Source: DATJFQ01 sp035495555 (lineage in GTDB: Bacteria > Acidobacteriota > Vicinamibacteria > Vicinamibacterales > 2-12-FULL-66-21). Taken from it: a DNA stretch of 64,000 nucleotides. The DNA lies in NCBI GenBank assembly GCA_035495555.1, contig DATJFQ010000110.1, positions 35,073 to 99,072 of the forward strand. The letters are read 5' to 3'. Made by a program: the position numbers and the translations under genes. Below the pieces are notes generated by a model. The model was not told where the DNA came from, made no database searches, and worked only from the letters and a program-made list of their open reading frames with translations. Every line of letters begins with the position of its first letter. The first letter of the stretch is position 1. This document shows positions 27,115-36,573 of this stretch, piece by piece.

Positions 27115-28398
27115 CTATTTGTCCATCCTGCCCACTTCGCCTGCCCGCGCCAGCGCAGCGCGATAGAGAACAGGACCGATCAACTGGTGCAGCGCGATCA
27201 GCGCGAGCATCAGCGTTGCGATCGTCGCACCCCATCCCGGCAACTCCGCTTCGACAATCAACGTCAATCCGAGCGTCACACCAGCCTGCGACACGAGCGC
27301 CATCCACGTCATCGAGCTGATCTCGTCGGTCAGGCCGGCCGCAAGCCGTCCCGCTTTGGCAGACGTCCAGATCGCAGCCATCCGGGCGGCTGCGAGCGCG
27401 AGCGCGATCCAGCCGAGCGTCGCCAGCGCATCGAGCTGGAGCGACGCGCCCGCCGCGGCGAAGAAGACGACGAGGACCGGCAGCGCACTCCGTTCGACCC
27501 CCTCTTTGACCAGGTCGCCCGACGACGGGGCGAGGTTTTCCACGACCAGCCCGGCGGCGAGCGCCGCCATGAGAGGTTCGAGCTGAAACCTGTCGGCGAT
27601 CCCGGCGATGAGCGCGCACAGCCCGAGGACGGCGATCGCGACTTCGCGGCCGACGTATCGGAGATAAAACGCGAACAGCGCGCCGGTGAGAGCGCCGAAG
27701 GCGAACGAGCCGAATACTTCCCAGGTCACGCCGGCGAAGACGCTCACGTCTGGCGCGGTCCCGAAGATGACGCGTACGAACTGCATGATGAACGTGAACG
27801 CCAGAATCAGCACCAGGTCCGCGAGGATGACGATGGCGAGCGTCAGCTCAGTGAAGGGTCCGGCGGCGCGTGCTTCGGCGACGATGGCGATCGACACCGT
27901 CGGCGAAAAGCTCGCGACGAGTGCGGTCAGCAGTCCGGCGGCCGCGAGACGCTGCAGCCCGCGAAAATCGGAAGCGATGTGCAGCCAGGGCCACGCGGTC
28001 CAGAGCCCGATGAAAATCAGGATGTAGGTCAGAAGGATCGTCATCCCGCCCATCCGCGCGATGACACCCAGACGAGGCGCCAGCCGCCTCAGGTTCATTT
28101 CGAGTCCCGCAACGAACGCGATCAACGTCACGGCGAGGCCATTGACGATCTGCAGCTCACGGGCCATCGGTCTGGTGATGATGTTCGCGACGTATGGACC
28201 GCAGACGAGCCCGAACAGGAGATAGCCGGTGACTCGCGGGAGCGCGATTTTCTCCGTGAGCCGGCCGACCAGCGCGGCCGCCACGAGCGCGACGCCGACG
28301 GCGAGTGCGGTGGCGCGAAACGCGGCTTCGGGCGCCGCCGTCTGGCCGAGCACCCACGCGAGCGCCAGCGCGAGCAGCAGCGCGGCGAACCGCGCCAT
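27115..28398 (-). CDS. monovalent cation/proton antiporter, second of a tandem pair
   Basis: A 427-residue membrane protein with about 12 predicted membrane segments, of the CPA (Na+/H+ or K+/H+ exchanger) fold. ATG 28398 shares its A with the stop of the upstream antiporter gene (TGATG). Typical parts are PRVTGYLLFGLVCGP, LAVTLIAFVAGLEMNLRRL and FSPTVSIAIVAEARAAGP. At the ion site it reads ILADLVLIL, an AD in place of the DD of electrogenic members. The cation cannot be predicted. It is the last gene of a three-gene operon. Confidence 0.85.
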   Translation of the reverse strand: MARFAALLLALALAWVLGQTAAPEAAFRATALAVGVALVAAALVGRLTEKIALPRVTGYLLFGLVCGPYVANIITRPMARELQIVNGLAVTLIAFVAGLEMNLRRLAPRLGVIARMGGMTILLTYILIFIGLWTAWPWLHIASDFRGLQRLAAAGLLTALVASFSPTVSIAIVAEARAAGPFTELTLAIVILADLVLILAFTFIMQFVRVIFGTAPDVSVFAGVTWEVFGSFAFGALTGALFAFYLRYVGREVAIAVLGLCALIAGIADRFQLEPLMAALAAGLVVENLAPSSGDLVKEGVERSALPVLVVFFAAAGASLQLDALATLGWIALALAAARMAAIWTSAKAGRLAAGLTDEISSMTWMALVSQAGVTLGLTLIVEAELPGWGATIATLMLALIALHQLIGPVLYRAALARAGEVGRMDK

Positions 28399-29480
28399 CA
28401 GGCCGCCTCCGGCGGCGCGACGAATCCCGACAACAGTTCGAACACGAGCGCGCCAGCGGCGACCGCGGACACGACCGCGCGGCCGTCCGACGGCGCAATC
28501 TGCTGCAGGTTCAGCGCAATCGCGATCCCCATGACTCCGGGCGACACCAGAAACGCGCCGAGCGCCTCGCCCGCCAGCGCCGGTACGAGACGCGCCGCGG
28601 CCGCGCCGCCGATGACTTTCCCGCATAAACGGAAGACGACGAAGATCGCAAACAGAAATACGGACAGCGGCGCCGGCGCTGCCTGTGCGCCGGCGACCAT
28701 CACCAGCAGGACGACGAGCGGGTGCTGAAATTTCCGGAGATCGTCGACGATGATTGCGTCGGCGCGGCCAGGCATGTTGCGCCAGAAAAGCCCTGCCGAC
28801 ATGCCGGCGAGCAGCGGAGAACACCCGGCGTAGGCACACGCGCCGCCGATCAAGGCCAGCACGCCAAGTACGAACACCGCGCGTTCTGCGTCCCCGCTCG
28901 TCCGCTCGAAGAGCAGCAGCCCTATCGCCCCGCAGACGAGGCCGATCGCAATTGGGCCGCCGATTGCCGCAAGCCACCGCAGGGCTGTCCCGCCGCCCAC
29001 GAGGGCGACAGCGGCCGCCGCGATCAGGATTGGCAGTACGTCGTCGAGCTCGGCGACGTGCGTCGCATGATCCCGCCCGCCCCTCGGGCCTTCCACGAAC
29101 GCCGCCGACCCCGACGCGCCTGCGGCGGCGGCAAGCGAGATCGCGATCAGGGCCATTGGTGACGTCAACGGCACCTGTTGCGCGTTGAGGAGCACCGCGG
29201 CTGCTGACGCGACGATCAGAACCGCGAGGCCGGACTCGACGACCGCCGCGGCCAGCAGCGGCCCGGCGCCGCGCGCGCGGGGAACCAGCGCGAGGCCGAC
29301 GAACACGCCGAGCGTGCCGAGCGCGACGGACACGACGGCATCGAGGTGGGCAAGCACGTCGGTCGACAGCACGCCAGCAACCGACGGCCCGAGCACGAAA
29401 CCGAGCACGAGCCAGGCGCTGACGGGTACGACCGCCGGCGACAGCCCCAGCGCCACACTTCGCCGGGCAAACAGCGTCAT
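28398..29480 (-). CDS. monovalent cation/proton antiporter-like protein, first of a tandem pair
   Basis: A 360-residue, strongly hydrophobic protein with about 10-11 membrane segments, shorter than its downstream paralogue. It contains HVAELDDVLPILIAAAA, with the DD pair expected at an antiporter ion site, and WLVLGFVLGPSVAGVLS near the N terminus. The start overlaps the stop of the HtrA-like gene by 4 bp (ATGA). Two unequal antiporter genes in tandem suggest a heterodimer or two subunits of one exchanger, which is inference. Confidence 0.78.
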   Translation of the reverse strand: MTLFARRSVALGLSPAVVPVSAWLVLGFVLGPSVAGVLSTDVLAHLDAVVSVALGTLGVFVGLALVPRARGAGPLLAAAVVESGLAVLIVASAAAVLLNAQQVPLTSPMALIAISLAAAAGASGSAAFVEGPRGGRDHATHVAELDDVLPILIAAAAVALVGGGTALRWLAAIGGPIAIGLVCGAIGLLLFERTSGDAERAVFVLGVLALIGGACAYAGCSPLLAGMSAGLFWRNMPGRADAIIVDDLRKFQHPLVVLLVMVAGAQAAPAPLSVFLFAIFVVFRLCGKVIGGAAAARLVPALAGEALGAFLVSPGVMGIAIALNLQQIAPSDGRAVVSAVAAGALVFELLSGFVAPPEAA

Positions 29481-30787
29481 TTCGTCAGCGCGACGACGAG
29501 GTGCGTCGAGCCGCGTTCCACCCGGACGATCACGCTGTGGCCGCTCGCCGCGTCCTCGAACGCCTTGACGATCGACCGCGGGTCCGGCGCGTCGATGCGA
29601 TCGATGCCGGTGATCAGATCGCCCGGCTGGATGCCGGCACGCGCGGCGGCTGATCGCGGCGCGACGCGAACGGCTTCGGAACCGGCTCCCTTGACCATGC
29701 GCAAGTCGAGGCCGAGCTGATCGACGACCGCTTCCTTGATGGTCCCGCGCACGACCGGTGTCACGGTCACGGTCAGCGGCGTGCCGTTGCGGACACCGGA
29801 GATCGAAACCGCCGTCCCTGGGGCGAGCTGCATGAGCGCAGCGCTATAGTCGGCAGGAGAGAGAATCGGGGTGCCACCGATCGCCGTGATGACGTCCGCG
29901 GCTGCGAGCTGTTTGGCTGCCGGGCCGGACGGCTTTACGTACGACACGACGACACCGCTGTCCGCCCCTGTTGCAGCACGAAGAGCGCCCTGAAGCGGTT
30001 GCACCTCGAGACCGAGATCGGCAGCGGGGACCGAACCGCGGAGCCCGAGCTGTTCTGCCTCGACGAGGAGCGAGGACGCCGGAACTACGAGAAACGCCCG
30101 CTCGTCCGGGAAGCCGACCCCGATGAATCGTGCGTCGAGCGTGAACACCGCGGCGCCGGCCGGAAGCATCTGCTGCAATGCGCTGAAACGCAGGACCGGC
30201 TCGTTCCAGCGCCGATCGCTGACGCGATCCAGCCGGCCGAAATAGAGCGGACGTACCGCGGGGCCGTTGGGCGTCGCTTCGATGGCGGCGAGATACCCGG
30301 GCGCCGCCGGCAGATTTTCCATGACGGCGAGACGCGGCACACTGGACGAGTCACTTGCAGGTACTTGCAGCAGCGCGATGCCGTGAGGGCTGTCGGACGC
30401 CACGACCGTATAACGCCCGGTTTGCGGGACGATGCGGCGGGACGATCCCGGCAGAGCGACCGCACGCGAATCGCCGATACGTACGGCGGGCACAAACCCG
30501 GTGCTCGCCTCCTCAGCCGTATTATCCGAGTCCGCCACTGTGGTCACCGTGATGATCGCCGCCGAGACCTGGCGATCGACCCCGCGAAGAATGCTGGCGA
30601 GCTCATCGTAAGTAGCGCTTGCGGCAAGGCGCTCCAACGGCTGGGTAGGCGCCTGCGGAGCCGTGACTGCGGGTCCCTGCGGGAACCGGTACCTCGCCAG
30701 CAGGAACAGCATCAGGGCCGACACGACGATCGTGACGACCAGCAGACGCGTTTCGCGGCCCGGCCCGCGAGAAGAGACCTCTGCCAT
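29477..30787 (-). CDS. membrane-anchored HtrA-like pseudoprotease with two PDZ domains
   Basis: A 436-residue protein with HtrA architecture: cytoplasmic tail, membrane anchor (residues 14-32), trypsin-like fold (about 60-240) and two PDZ domains (about 245-345 and 350-436). All three catalytic positions look lost. The usual TNNHVV region reads VALPGSS. The D-x-AxL segment reads DSPHGIALLQV, with Gly in place of Asp. The GNSGGP loop reads GAAVFTLDARFIGV, with no serine. It is probably a scaffold or sensor rather than an enzyme. It leads an operon with two antiporter genes, overlapping the next gene by 4 bp. Confidence 0.8.
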   Translation of the reverse strand: MAEVSSRGPGRETRLLVVTIVVSALMLFLLARYRFPQGPAVTAPQAPTQPLERLAASATYDELASILRGVDRQVSAAIITVTTVADSDNTAEEASTGFVPAVRIGDSRAVALPGSSRRIVPQTGRYTVVASDSPHGIALLQVPASDSSSVPRLAVMENLPAAPGYLAAIEATPNGPAVRPLYFGRLDRVSDRRWNEPVLRFSALQQMLPAGAAVFTLDARFIGVGFPDERAFLVVPASSLLVEAEQLGLRGSVPAADLGLEVQPLQGALRAATGADSGVVVSYVKPSGPAAKQLAAADVITAIGGTPILSPADYSAALMQLAPGTAVSISGVRNGTPLTVTVTPVVRGTIKEAVVDQLGLDLRMVKGAGSEAVRVAPRSAAARAGIQPGDLITGIDRIDAPDPRSIVKAFEDAASGHSVIVRVERGSTHLVVALTK

Positions 30788-30846
30788 CGCCTCAAAGCCT
30801 ATCTGCTGCTTCCCTATCCGGCAAACAGCCGGGTTAACGGTGGCAG

Positions 30847-32385
30847 GTGCATTGCTGTGTTTCCTCCGTGCTCATCGTTGTTTCCAATCGTGAGCCCTAC
30901 CTCCACGATCGCTTGCCGGACGGCTCGATCGTCGCCCAGCCTACGATGGGCGGCGTCTCCGTCGCGCTCGACGCGCTGATGCGTGAGCGCGGCGGCACAT
31001 GGATCGCTCACGGGGCCGGCGCCGCCGATCGCGACGTCGTCGACGAGCACGATCGCGTGATGGTGCCGCCGGAAAAGCCGGTCTACCGGCTGCGGCGCAT
31101 CTGGCTTTCCGAGGAAGAGGAGCGGCGGTATTACGGCGGGTTCGCAAACGAAGGGCTATGGCCGCTCTGCCATCTGACCAACGTCCCTCCGGTATTCCGG
31201 TCCGAGGACTGGGCGGCGTATCAGACGGTGAATCGACGCTTTGCTGAAGCGATTGAGCAGGAGCTGACGGCGCCGTCGGAGCCCGCATTCATCCAGGACT
31301 ATCATCTTGCGCTCGTCGCCGGATACCTGAAGGAACGCGTCCCCGCCGCGCGCACCGCGCTCTTCTGGCACATTCCGTGGCCGGCGGTCGACCGTCTGAA
31401 GCGGTGCCCCTGGTGGCGGGCGCTGGTCGAAGGGCTGCTGGCGAACAATTTCCTCGCGTTCCAGGTCGAGCGGGACAAGCGCAACTTCCTCGCGGCGGCG
31501 CAGGCGTGTTCTGCGGCGGTCGTGGATCGAGCCGCCGTGGTCTACCGCGATCGGGTCACGCACGTCGCGGCGGTGCCAATCGGCGTGAACTTCGACCGCA
31601 TCGCCGACATCGCGCGCGGTCCCGGGCTGCACACCGAAATGGAACGGTTGCGGCACGAGCTTCGACTCTCTTCTTCGATGGTCGTCGGCGTTGGCGTCGA
31701 TCGACTTGACTACACCAAGGGTATTCCGGAACGGCTGACCGCCCTGGAGCGTGTGCTCGAATCGGATCCGGAGCTGCGTCATCGGCTTGCGTTCGTCCAG
31801 GTCGGCGTGCCCTCTCGATCGAAGCTCGACAGCTATGCCGCGATCGAACGCGAGATCGACGTCAGAGTGGCATCGATCAACGAACGGTTTGGCCGAAGCG
31901 CGACCGATGGTCCGGTACGATATCGGAAAAGCGCGTTCAAGCTGCGTCGTCTGGTGGCGCTCTACAAGCTCGCCGAGTTCTGCATCGTCAGCTCGCTTCA
32001 CGACGGCATGAACCTCGTGGCGAAGGAATTCGTCGCCGCGCGAGGCGATGAGCGCGGCGTGCTCGTGCTGAGCGAGCGCGCCGGCGCGGCGCAGGAACTG
32101 AAGGACGCGATCATCATCGACCCGTGCGACGTCTCAGGATTCGCGGCCGCGATACAGCGCGCCGTGGAGATGCCGGTTTCGGAGCAGCAGCGGCGCATGC
32201 GCGCGCTGCGCCGCATCGTGGCCGGCCGTGACATCTTCGCCTGGGCCTCGGATATCCTTGGGAACCTGGAGAATCTCGGGACGGCGCCGATCGGGTATCG
32301 CACCGGAGGCGCGCGGAGCGCGCGCAACGGCCGCAACACCTTGCGCGACCGCGCGGCGGAGCGCGGGAGCACCCGCAAGCCTTGA
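30847..32385 (+). CDS. otsA: trehalose-6-phosphate synthase
   Basis: A GT20 glycosyltransferase that makes trehalose-6-phosphate from a nucleotide-glucose and glucose-6-phosphate. It has 512 residues from GTG 30847 or 505 from GTG 30868. The second gives MLIVVSNREPY, closer to the family, but neither has a good ribosome-binding site. Conserved segments are FIQDYHLALV, FWHIPWP, GVDRLDYTKGIPERL and the donor-site DGMNLVAKEFVAA. The C-terminal about 35 residues are basic and unlike the family. The stop overlaps otsB by 4 bp. Confidence 0.94.
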   Translation: MHCCVSSVLIVVSNREPYLHDRLPDGSIVAQPTMGGVSVALDALMRERGGTWIAHGAGAADRDVVDEHDRVMVPPEKPVYRLRRIWLSEEEERRYYGGFANEGLWPLCHLTNVPPVFRSEDWAAYQTVNRRFAEAIEQELTAPSEPAFIQDYHLALVAGYLKERVPAARTALFWHIPWPAVDRLKRCPWWRALVEGLLANNFLAFQVERDKRNFLAAAQACSAAVVDRAAVVYRDRVTHVAAVPIGVNFDRIADIARGPGLHTEMERLRHELRLSSSMVVGVGVDRLDYTKGIPERLTALERVLESDPELRHRLAFVQVGVPSRSKLDSYAAIEREIDVRVASINERFGRSATDGPVRYRKSAFKLRRLVALYKLAEFCIVSSLHDGMNLVAKEFVAARGDERGVLVLSERAGAAQELKDAIIIDPCDVSGFAAAIQRAVEMPVSEQQRRMRALRRIVAGRDIFAWASDILGNLENLGTAPIGYRTGGARSARNGRNTLRDRAAERGSTRKP

Positions 32386-33167
32386 CACCCGCGTCGATCG
32401 CGCGCGACATCCTGCGACGGCGAGGCAGCAGGCATCTACTGCTGCTCTGTGACTTCGACGGCACCCTCTCCGAGTTCGACCCCGATCCGTCCGCTGTTTT
32501 CCTGAGCGACGCGCGCCGGGACGTCCTCGCCCGCCTGGCGGCCCGGCCGTGCTGCACGGTCGGCATCGTGAGCGGACGACGGCTGGCGGATGTGCGCGCA
32601 CGTGCCGGCGATATCGGAGACGTCTACCTTGCGGGATTTCACGGGCTCGAAATCGAGGGCATGCAGGAGTCGTTCGTTCATTCGGACGCGACGAGCGCGG
32701 CCGCGGCACTTGAAGATATTCGCCGCCGCGTGGCCCCCTCGCTTCGTCGTCTCCCCGGTGTCTTCATCGAGGATAAGGGACTCAGTATCGCGCTGCACTT
32801 CCGCGACGCAGATCCGGCGCACCGCGTCGTAGCCCAGTCCGTCTTCATGGACGCCGCCCGCAATGGCCTCGACGAAGGGCGCTTCCGCCTGTTGCCAGGC
32901 TCGTGCGTCGTCGAACTGCTGCCGAATACGTCGTGGAACAAGGGCGCGGCCGTTCGCTGGATTGTCGAGCGAGTCGAAGCGCGCGCCGGCTCCGTGTTTC
33001 CCGTCTATATCGGCGATGACGTCACGGACGCCGACGCGCTGGACGCGGTGCATCCGCTCGGCATCGGAATCGCGGCAAGCACACGGGTGGTCGGAGACGT
33101 TTCAGTCGACGGGCCGGCGGAGGTCGAACACCTCCTGACCATCCTCGATGCTGAACTACACTGTTGA
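32382..33167 (+). CDS. otsB: trehalose-6-phosphate phosphatase
   Basis: A 261-residue HAD-superfamily phosphatase that completes trehalose synthesis. The start is TTG 32382 inside a TTGA overlap with the otsA stop, indicating translational coupling. The nucleophile motif is DFDGTL, motif II is VGIVSGRRL, and the acidic motif IGDDVTDADA is present. The cap-domain contact segment AGFHGLEIEG is typical of OtsB. Length is standard. Confidence 0.94.
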   Translation: MTPASIARDILRRRGSRHLLLLCDFDGTLSEFDPDPSAVFLSDARRDVLARLAARPCCTVGIVSGRRLADVRARAGDIGDVYLAGFHGLEIEGMQESFVHSDATSAAAALEDIRRRVAPSLRRLPGVFIEDKGLSIALHFRDADPAHRVVAQSVFMDAARNGLDEGRFRLLPGSCVVELLPNTSWNKGAAVRWIVERVEARAGSVFPVYIGDDVTDADALDAVHPLGIGIAASTRVVGDVSVDGPAEVEHLLTILDAELHC

Positions 33168-33168
33168 G

Positions 33169-34005
33169 ATGTCCGGATCACGAATCGTCGTTGCTCACAG
33201 TCCCGACTCCGATGATGCCTTCATGTTTTACGGCCTCGCGAGCGGCAGCATCGATACCGAAGGCATTCAGATCGACCAGGTCCTCTCGGATATCGAGACG
33301 CTGAACCGTGCCGCCTTCGAAGGCAAGTACGAGGTGACCGCCGTCTCGTTCCACGCGTTCGCGCACCTGTCGGATCGATACGCGCTGCTGCCGCACGGCG
33401 CGAGCATGGGCGACCGTTACGGGCCGATCGTCGTCGCGAAGCGCGATGACGTCACGGAGGTGCACGGGAAGACCATTGCGATTCCGGGGACGATGACGAC
33501 CGCTTACTTGACGCTGAAGCTGTACGAGCCGGAATTTCACTACGTCGTCGTGCCGTTCGATCGGATCGAAGAGTTCGTGCTCGAGGGCAAAGCGGACGCA
33601 GGGCTGCTGATCCACGAGGGGCAGCTGACGTATGCGGACAATGGTCTCCGCAAGGTCGTGGATCTCGGCGAGTGGTGGGCCGATCGGACGGGCGGATTGC
33701 CGCTGCCGCTCGGAGGCAACGTGATCCGGCGGGACCTCGGGCCCGAGATGATTACGAAGGTCTCGAAGCTGCTGCACGACAGCATCGCCTACGCGCTGTC
33801 GCACCGTGAGGAAGCGGTCGCCTACGCACAGCAGTTTGGAAGAGGGCTCGACCCGGAACGCACCGACACATTTGTCGGCATGTATGTGAACGATCTGACG
33901 CTCGGATACGGCGACCGCGGCACGAAAGCCGTGAAGCGGCTGATGGCCGACGCGTACGAGGCGGGGTTGATCCCGAAACCAGTCCACGTCGAGTTCGCCG
34001 GGTAA
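33169..34005 (+). CDS. mqnD: 1,4-dihydroxy-6-naphthoate synthase (futalosine pathway)
   Basis: A 278-residue periplasmic-binding-protein-fold enzyme that converts cyclic dehypoxanthine futalosine to 1,4-dihydroxy-6-naphthoate in menaquinone synthesis. The diagnostic SPDSDDAFMFYGL near the N terminus, PGTMTTAYLTL and LLIHEGQLTY match MqnD. ATG 33169 lies 2 nt after the otsB stop, so it is likely cotranscribed. An in-frame ATG at 33148 would overlap otsB and is less likely. The partner mqnE is at 39810. mqnA, mqnB and mqnC are not in the window. Confidence 0.9.
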   Translation: MSGSRIVVAHSPDSDDAFMFYGLASGSIDTEGIQIDQVLSDIETLNRAAFEGKYEVTAVSFHAFAHLSDRYALLPHGASMGDRYGPIVVAKRDDVTEVHGKTIAIPGTMTTAYLTLKLYEPEFHYVVVPFDRIEEFVLEGKADAGLLIHEGQLTYADNGLRKVVDLGEWWADRTGGLPLPLGGNVIRRDLGPEMITKVSKLLHDSIAYALSHREEAVAYAQQFGRGLDPERTDTFVGMYVNDLTLGYGDRGTKAVKRLMADAYEAGLIPKPVHVEFAG

Positions 34006-34043
34006 GAGAACGGCAAGATGGTTGCTCCTGCGTCTGCCGTCGC

Positions 34044-34709
34044 TCAGCGCCCTTCAGCCAGCACGAGGTCGCAGAAGACGAACCGGTCGCGTTGGACGAT
34101 TTCGCCGGTGGCGACGCTGAGCGGCGACGAGAACATGGGGCCAGCCGTCACGCACGTGTGGAACTCCCCGCGTTCGCCGCAAGGATCGACGCTCGGCGGC
34201 AGCGTCGCCAACGCGGACGCGAAGTCCCTGCCAGCGAATTCTCGGGAGAGAGCCTCGGTATCCACGCACGTGAGAATTGCCTGCACACCGGCATCCACCA
34301 TCTCGCGAGCGAGGGTGTCGGTCGGCAGTCCCCAGAGCGGAAAGATCGGGGTCAGCCCCGTCCCGTACAACCGCTCTTCGCGATAGCGCCGCACGTCCTC
34401 CAGGAACAAGTCTCCGAACGCCACGTGCGTGAACCCGTCGTTGCGCGCGGTCTGCACGGCCCGAGCGAGCCGCTGCTCATAGTCCTCGTTCGTGCACGGA
34501 AACGGCAGCGGGATTGTCCGGAGGGGAAGGCCCGCCGCTGCGGCCTGCGCATGGAGGACGCCCATCCGCACGCCATGCATCGACACGCGGTCGGCGCTGG
34601 TGTTGATGGAGGTCAGCAGGCCGCCGACGGCGCCGGGATACTGCGCTCGCAGGACGTGAAGGGTCCAGGCGCTGTCCTTCCCGGTACTCCACGAGAGGAG
34701 AATTTTCAT
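34044..34709 (-). CDS. DUF71/COG2102 ATP pyrophosphatase in a B12 uptake operon
   Basis: A 221-residue PP-loop protein of the Dph6 superfamily. The N terminus MKILLSWSTGKDSAW holds the PP-loop. FGDLFLEDVRRYREE and GERGEFHT are family signatures. Archaeal and eukaryotic Dph6 amidates diphthine, but bacteria lack diphthamide. Published comparative genomics predicted that some bacterial DUF71 proteins act in B12 salvage. Position fits that here: its start overlaps the stop of the B12-type binding-protein gene by 4 bp, and the operon is headed by a cobalamin riboswitch. The reaction is unknown. Confidence 0.85.
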   Translation of the reverse strand: MKILLSWSTGKDSAWTLHVLRAQYPGAVGGLLTSINTSADRVSMHGVRMGVLHAQAAAAGLPLRTIPLPFPCTNEDYEQRLARAVQTARNDGFTHVAFGDLFLEDVRRYREERLYGTGLTPIFPLWGLPTDTLAREMVDAGVQAILTCVDTEALSREFAGRDFASALATLPPSVDPCGERGEFHTCVTAGPMFSSPLSVATGEIVQRDRFVFCDLVLAEGR

Positions 34710-35593
34710 CGTACGGCTCCCGGATGGATGGCGTTTGCAAGTATGCGAACGCCCTGCGCAACGCGTGGTCCGGGTACGACCAGGCGTTCGTCGATCAAAT
34801 AGAACACGCGGCCGTTTCGGACGGCGGGCACCGATCCAAGGATCGACCACGTCTTGATCTCGTCCTGAACCGCCCCGTGCGGCATCGGCGTATCCGCGCC
34901 GCGCACCTCCACGATCACCTCGGGCTGCCGCGCAATGACGGACTCGGTCGTCGCCTGTACGGCTTCCAGTTTGACGTCGGCGAATACGTTGTCGGCGCCG
35001 GCGCTCGTCAGCATGTCGTTCAGGAATCCAATCCCTCCGCTGGCGTAGATGCCGCGCAGCGCGAGGCGCTCTCGGCCGAAGACGAGGAGCGTCCTCGGCC
35101 GCGGCAGCCCTGCAACCGCGCGGCGGATTCGCGCCAGGCTCCCGTCGATGCTCGACACTACGCTTTCCGCTTCAGCGCGATGGCCCGTTCGCAATCCAAG
35201 ATCGAGAATCGTTCGCGACACATCGGGCAGCCCAGCGTGGCGGTACGCGTACGTTTCGATCCCCGCCCGGTGCAGTTGCCGCTCGAGGTCTGTCTGCGTG
35301 GCGTAGATGACGGCGAAATCAGGTCGAAGCGACAGAATGCGCTCGACGTCCGGGTCGAGGAGCGCACCCAGCTTCGGGAGCGTCGCGGTTTGCGGCGGAT
35401 ACGTATCGTAGCTGCTCACCCCGACGACCTGTGGTCCCGCACCCACCGCGAACAGCATCTCGGTCGCCGCTGGTACGAGGGACACGATGCGCGCCGGCGT
35501 CGGTGCGGCTCGCGCGACGGGCAGCCCGTGGGACGCGACGAGCAGCCCAATCGCGACGCCCGCGGCTGCTATGCGCGCCTGACGAGCAACCAT
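34706..35593 (-). CDS. btuF: ABC transporter substrate-binding protein, BtuF-like
   Basis: A 295-residue exported binding protein of the helical-backbone metal/cobalamin receptor family. ATG 35593 opens a signal peptide (MVARQARIAAAGVAIGLLVA ... ARAAP). RIVSLVPAATEMLFAVGAGPQVVGVS is the classic N-terminal block, and the domain linker helix and second lobe (GGIGFLNDMLTSAGADNVFAD) follow. Ligand choice between cobalamin and siderophore rests on the riboswitch-headed operon, which favours cobalamin. The start overlaps the permease gene by 25 bp. Confidence 0.88.
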   Translation of the reverse strand: MVARQARIAAAGVAIGLLVASHGLPVARAAPTPARIVSLVPAATEMLFAVGAGPQVVGVSSYDTYPPQTATLPKLGALLDPDVERILSLRPDFAVIYATQTDLERQLHRAGIETYAYRHAGLPDVSRTILDLGLRTGHRAEAESVVSSIDGSLARIRRAVAGLPRPRTLLVFGRERLALRGIYASGGIGFLNDMLTSAGADNVFADVKLEAVQATTESVIARQPEVIVEVRGADTPMPHGAVQDEIKTWSILGSVPAVRNGRVFYLIDERLVVPGPRVAQGVRILANAIHPGAVR

Positions 35594-36573
35594 AGGAAGA
35601 AGGGCCCACCGATGAGCGCGGTGATCACGCCGACGGGCAGCTCGATAGGTGCCATCAACGTCCGCGCGAGCATGTCGCATCCGACCAGGAACGCAGCGCC
35701 GAATAGAGCAGCCGCCGGCAGCACGAGACGATGGTCAGACCCGACGATCAGTCTCACGAGGTGCGGGATGATGATGCCCACGAACCCGATTGGACCGCCG
35801 ATCGACACGGCCGCACCCGTCGCGAGCGACGCGCTCAGAAACGCGGTGCGCTGCGCGCCGGTGACGTTGAGGCCGCGCGACTCCGCGCTGTCGGCGCCGA
35901 GCGCGAGCAGGTTGAGCGGACGCGCCAGCCACGCGAAGATGGCGAGCGACACGAGCCCGAGCGGGAACGCCGCAATCAGCGGCTCGTAGCTGCTGACGTC
36001 GAGATCTCCCATCAGCCAGCGCAGCGTGCGATACGTGTCGGCAAAGTTGGCGAAGTACTGGACGAACAGGATGAGGGCCGAGAGAAAGGCGTTGAGCGTC
36101 ACGCCAGCCAGGAGCAGCACCGTCGTTGACAGTCCGCGGTGGCGCGCCTGCGACAGGCCGTAGACGATCGCGACGGCGAGCAGCGAGCCGGCAAATGCGG
36201 CAGCGGGAACCGCGGACAAGCCGAGGGCCCGAAACGACCAGTTGAAGGTAATCGCCAGCATCGCCCCGAGCGCCGCGCCGGCGGAAATCCCCAGCGTGAA
36301 CGGCGTCGCAAGCGGATTCCTGAGCAGGCCTTGAAACACCACACCCGCTGCCGCCAGCAGCGCACCGACGGATGCGCCCGCCAGCGTGCGTGGGAGCCGC
36401 GCGATGAAGAAGATTTGCGCGTCGGGGTTGTCGTTGAACGGGCGCGACCAGTCGAACGCCGCGCGCAGACTGATGCGCGTCGAGCCGACCAGCGGCGCCA
36501 GTACCACCGCGGCGACGGCGAGCGCGCCGAAGCCCGCCGTCGTGAGGACCAGACGGGCGCGGAGGGATGTCAC
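35569..36573 (-). CDS. btuC: FecCD/BtuC-type ABC permease
   Basis: A 334-residue permease with about 9-10 membrane segments. The GTG at 36573 overlaps the ATPase stop (GTGA) and begins just before the first membrane segment. The open frame upstream of it is antisense-like. Family signatures are RLPRTLAGASVGALLAAAGVVFQGLLRNPLATP, LLLAGVTLNAFLSAL and GPIGFVGIIIPHLVRLIVGSDHR. It would form the B12 channel with BtuD- and BtuF-like partners in this operon. Confidence 0.93.
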   Translation of the reverse strand: MTSLRARLVLTTAGFGALAVAAVVLAPLVGSTRISLRAAFDWSRPFNDNPDAQIFFIARLPRTLAGASVGALLAAAGVVFQGLLRNPLATPFTLGISAGAALGAMLAITFNWSFRALGLSAVPAAAFAGSLLAVAIVYGLSQARHRGLSTTVLLLAGVTLNAFLSALILFVQYFANFADTYRTLRWLMGDLDVSSYEPLIAAFPLGLVSLAIFAWLARPLNLLALGADSAESRGLNVTGAQRTAFLSASLATGAAVSIGGPIGFVGIIIPHLVRLIVGSDHRLVLPAAALFGAAFLVGCDMLARTLMAPIELPVGVITALIGGPFFLWLLVRRA

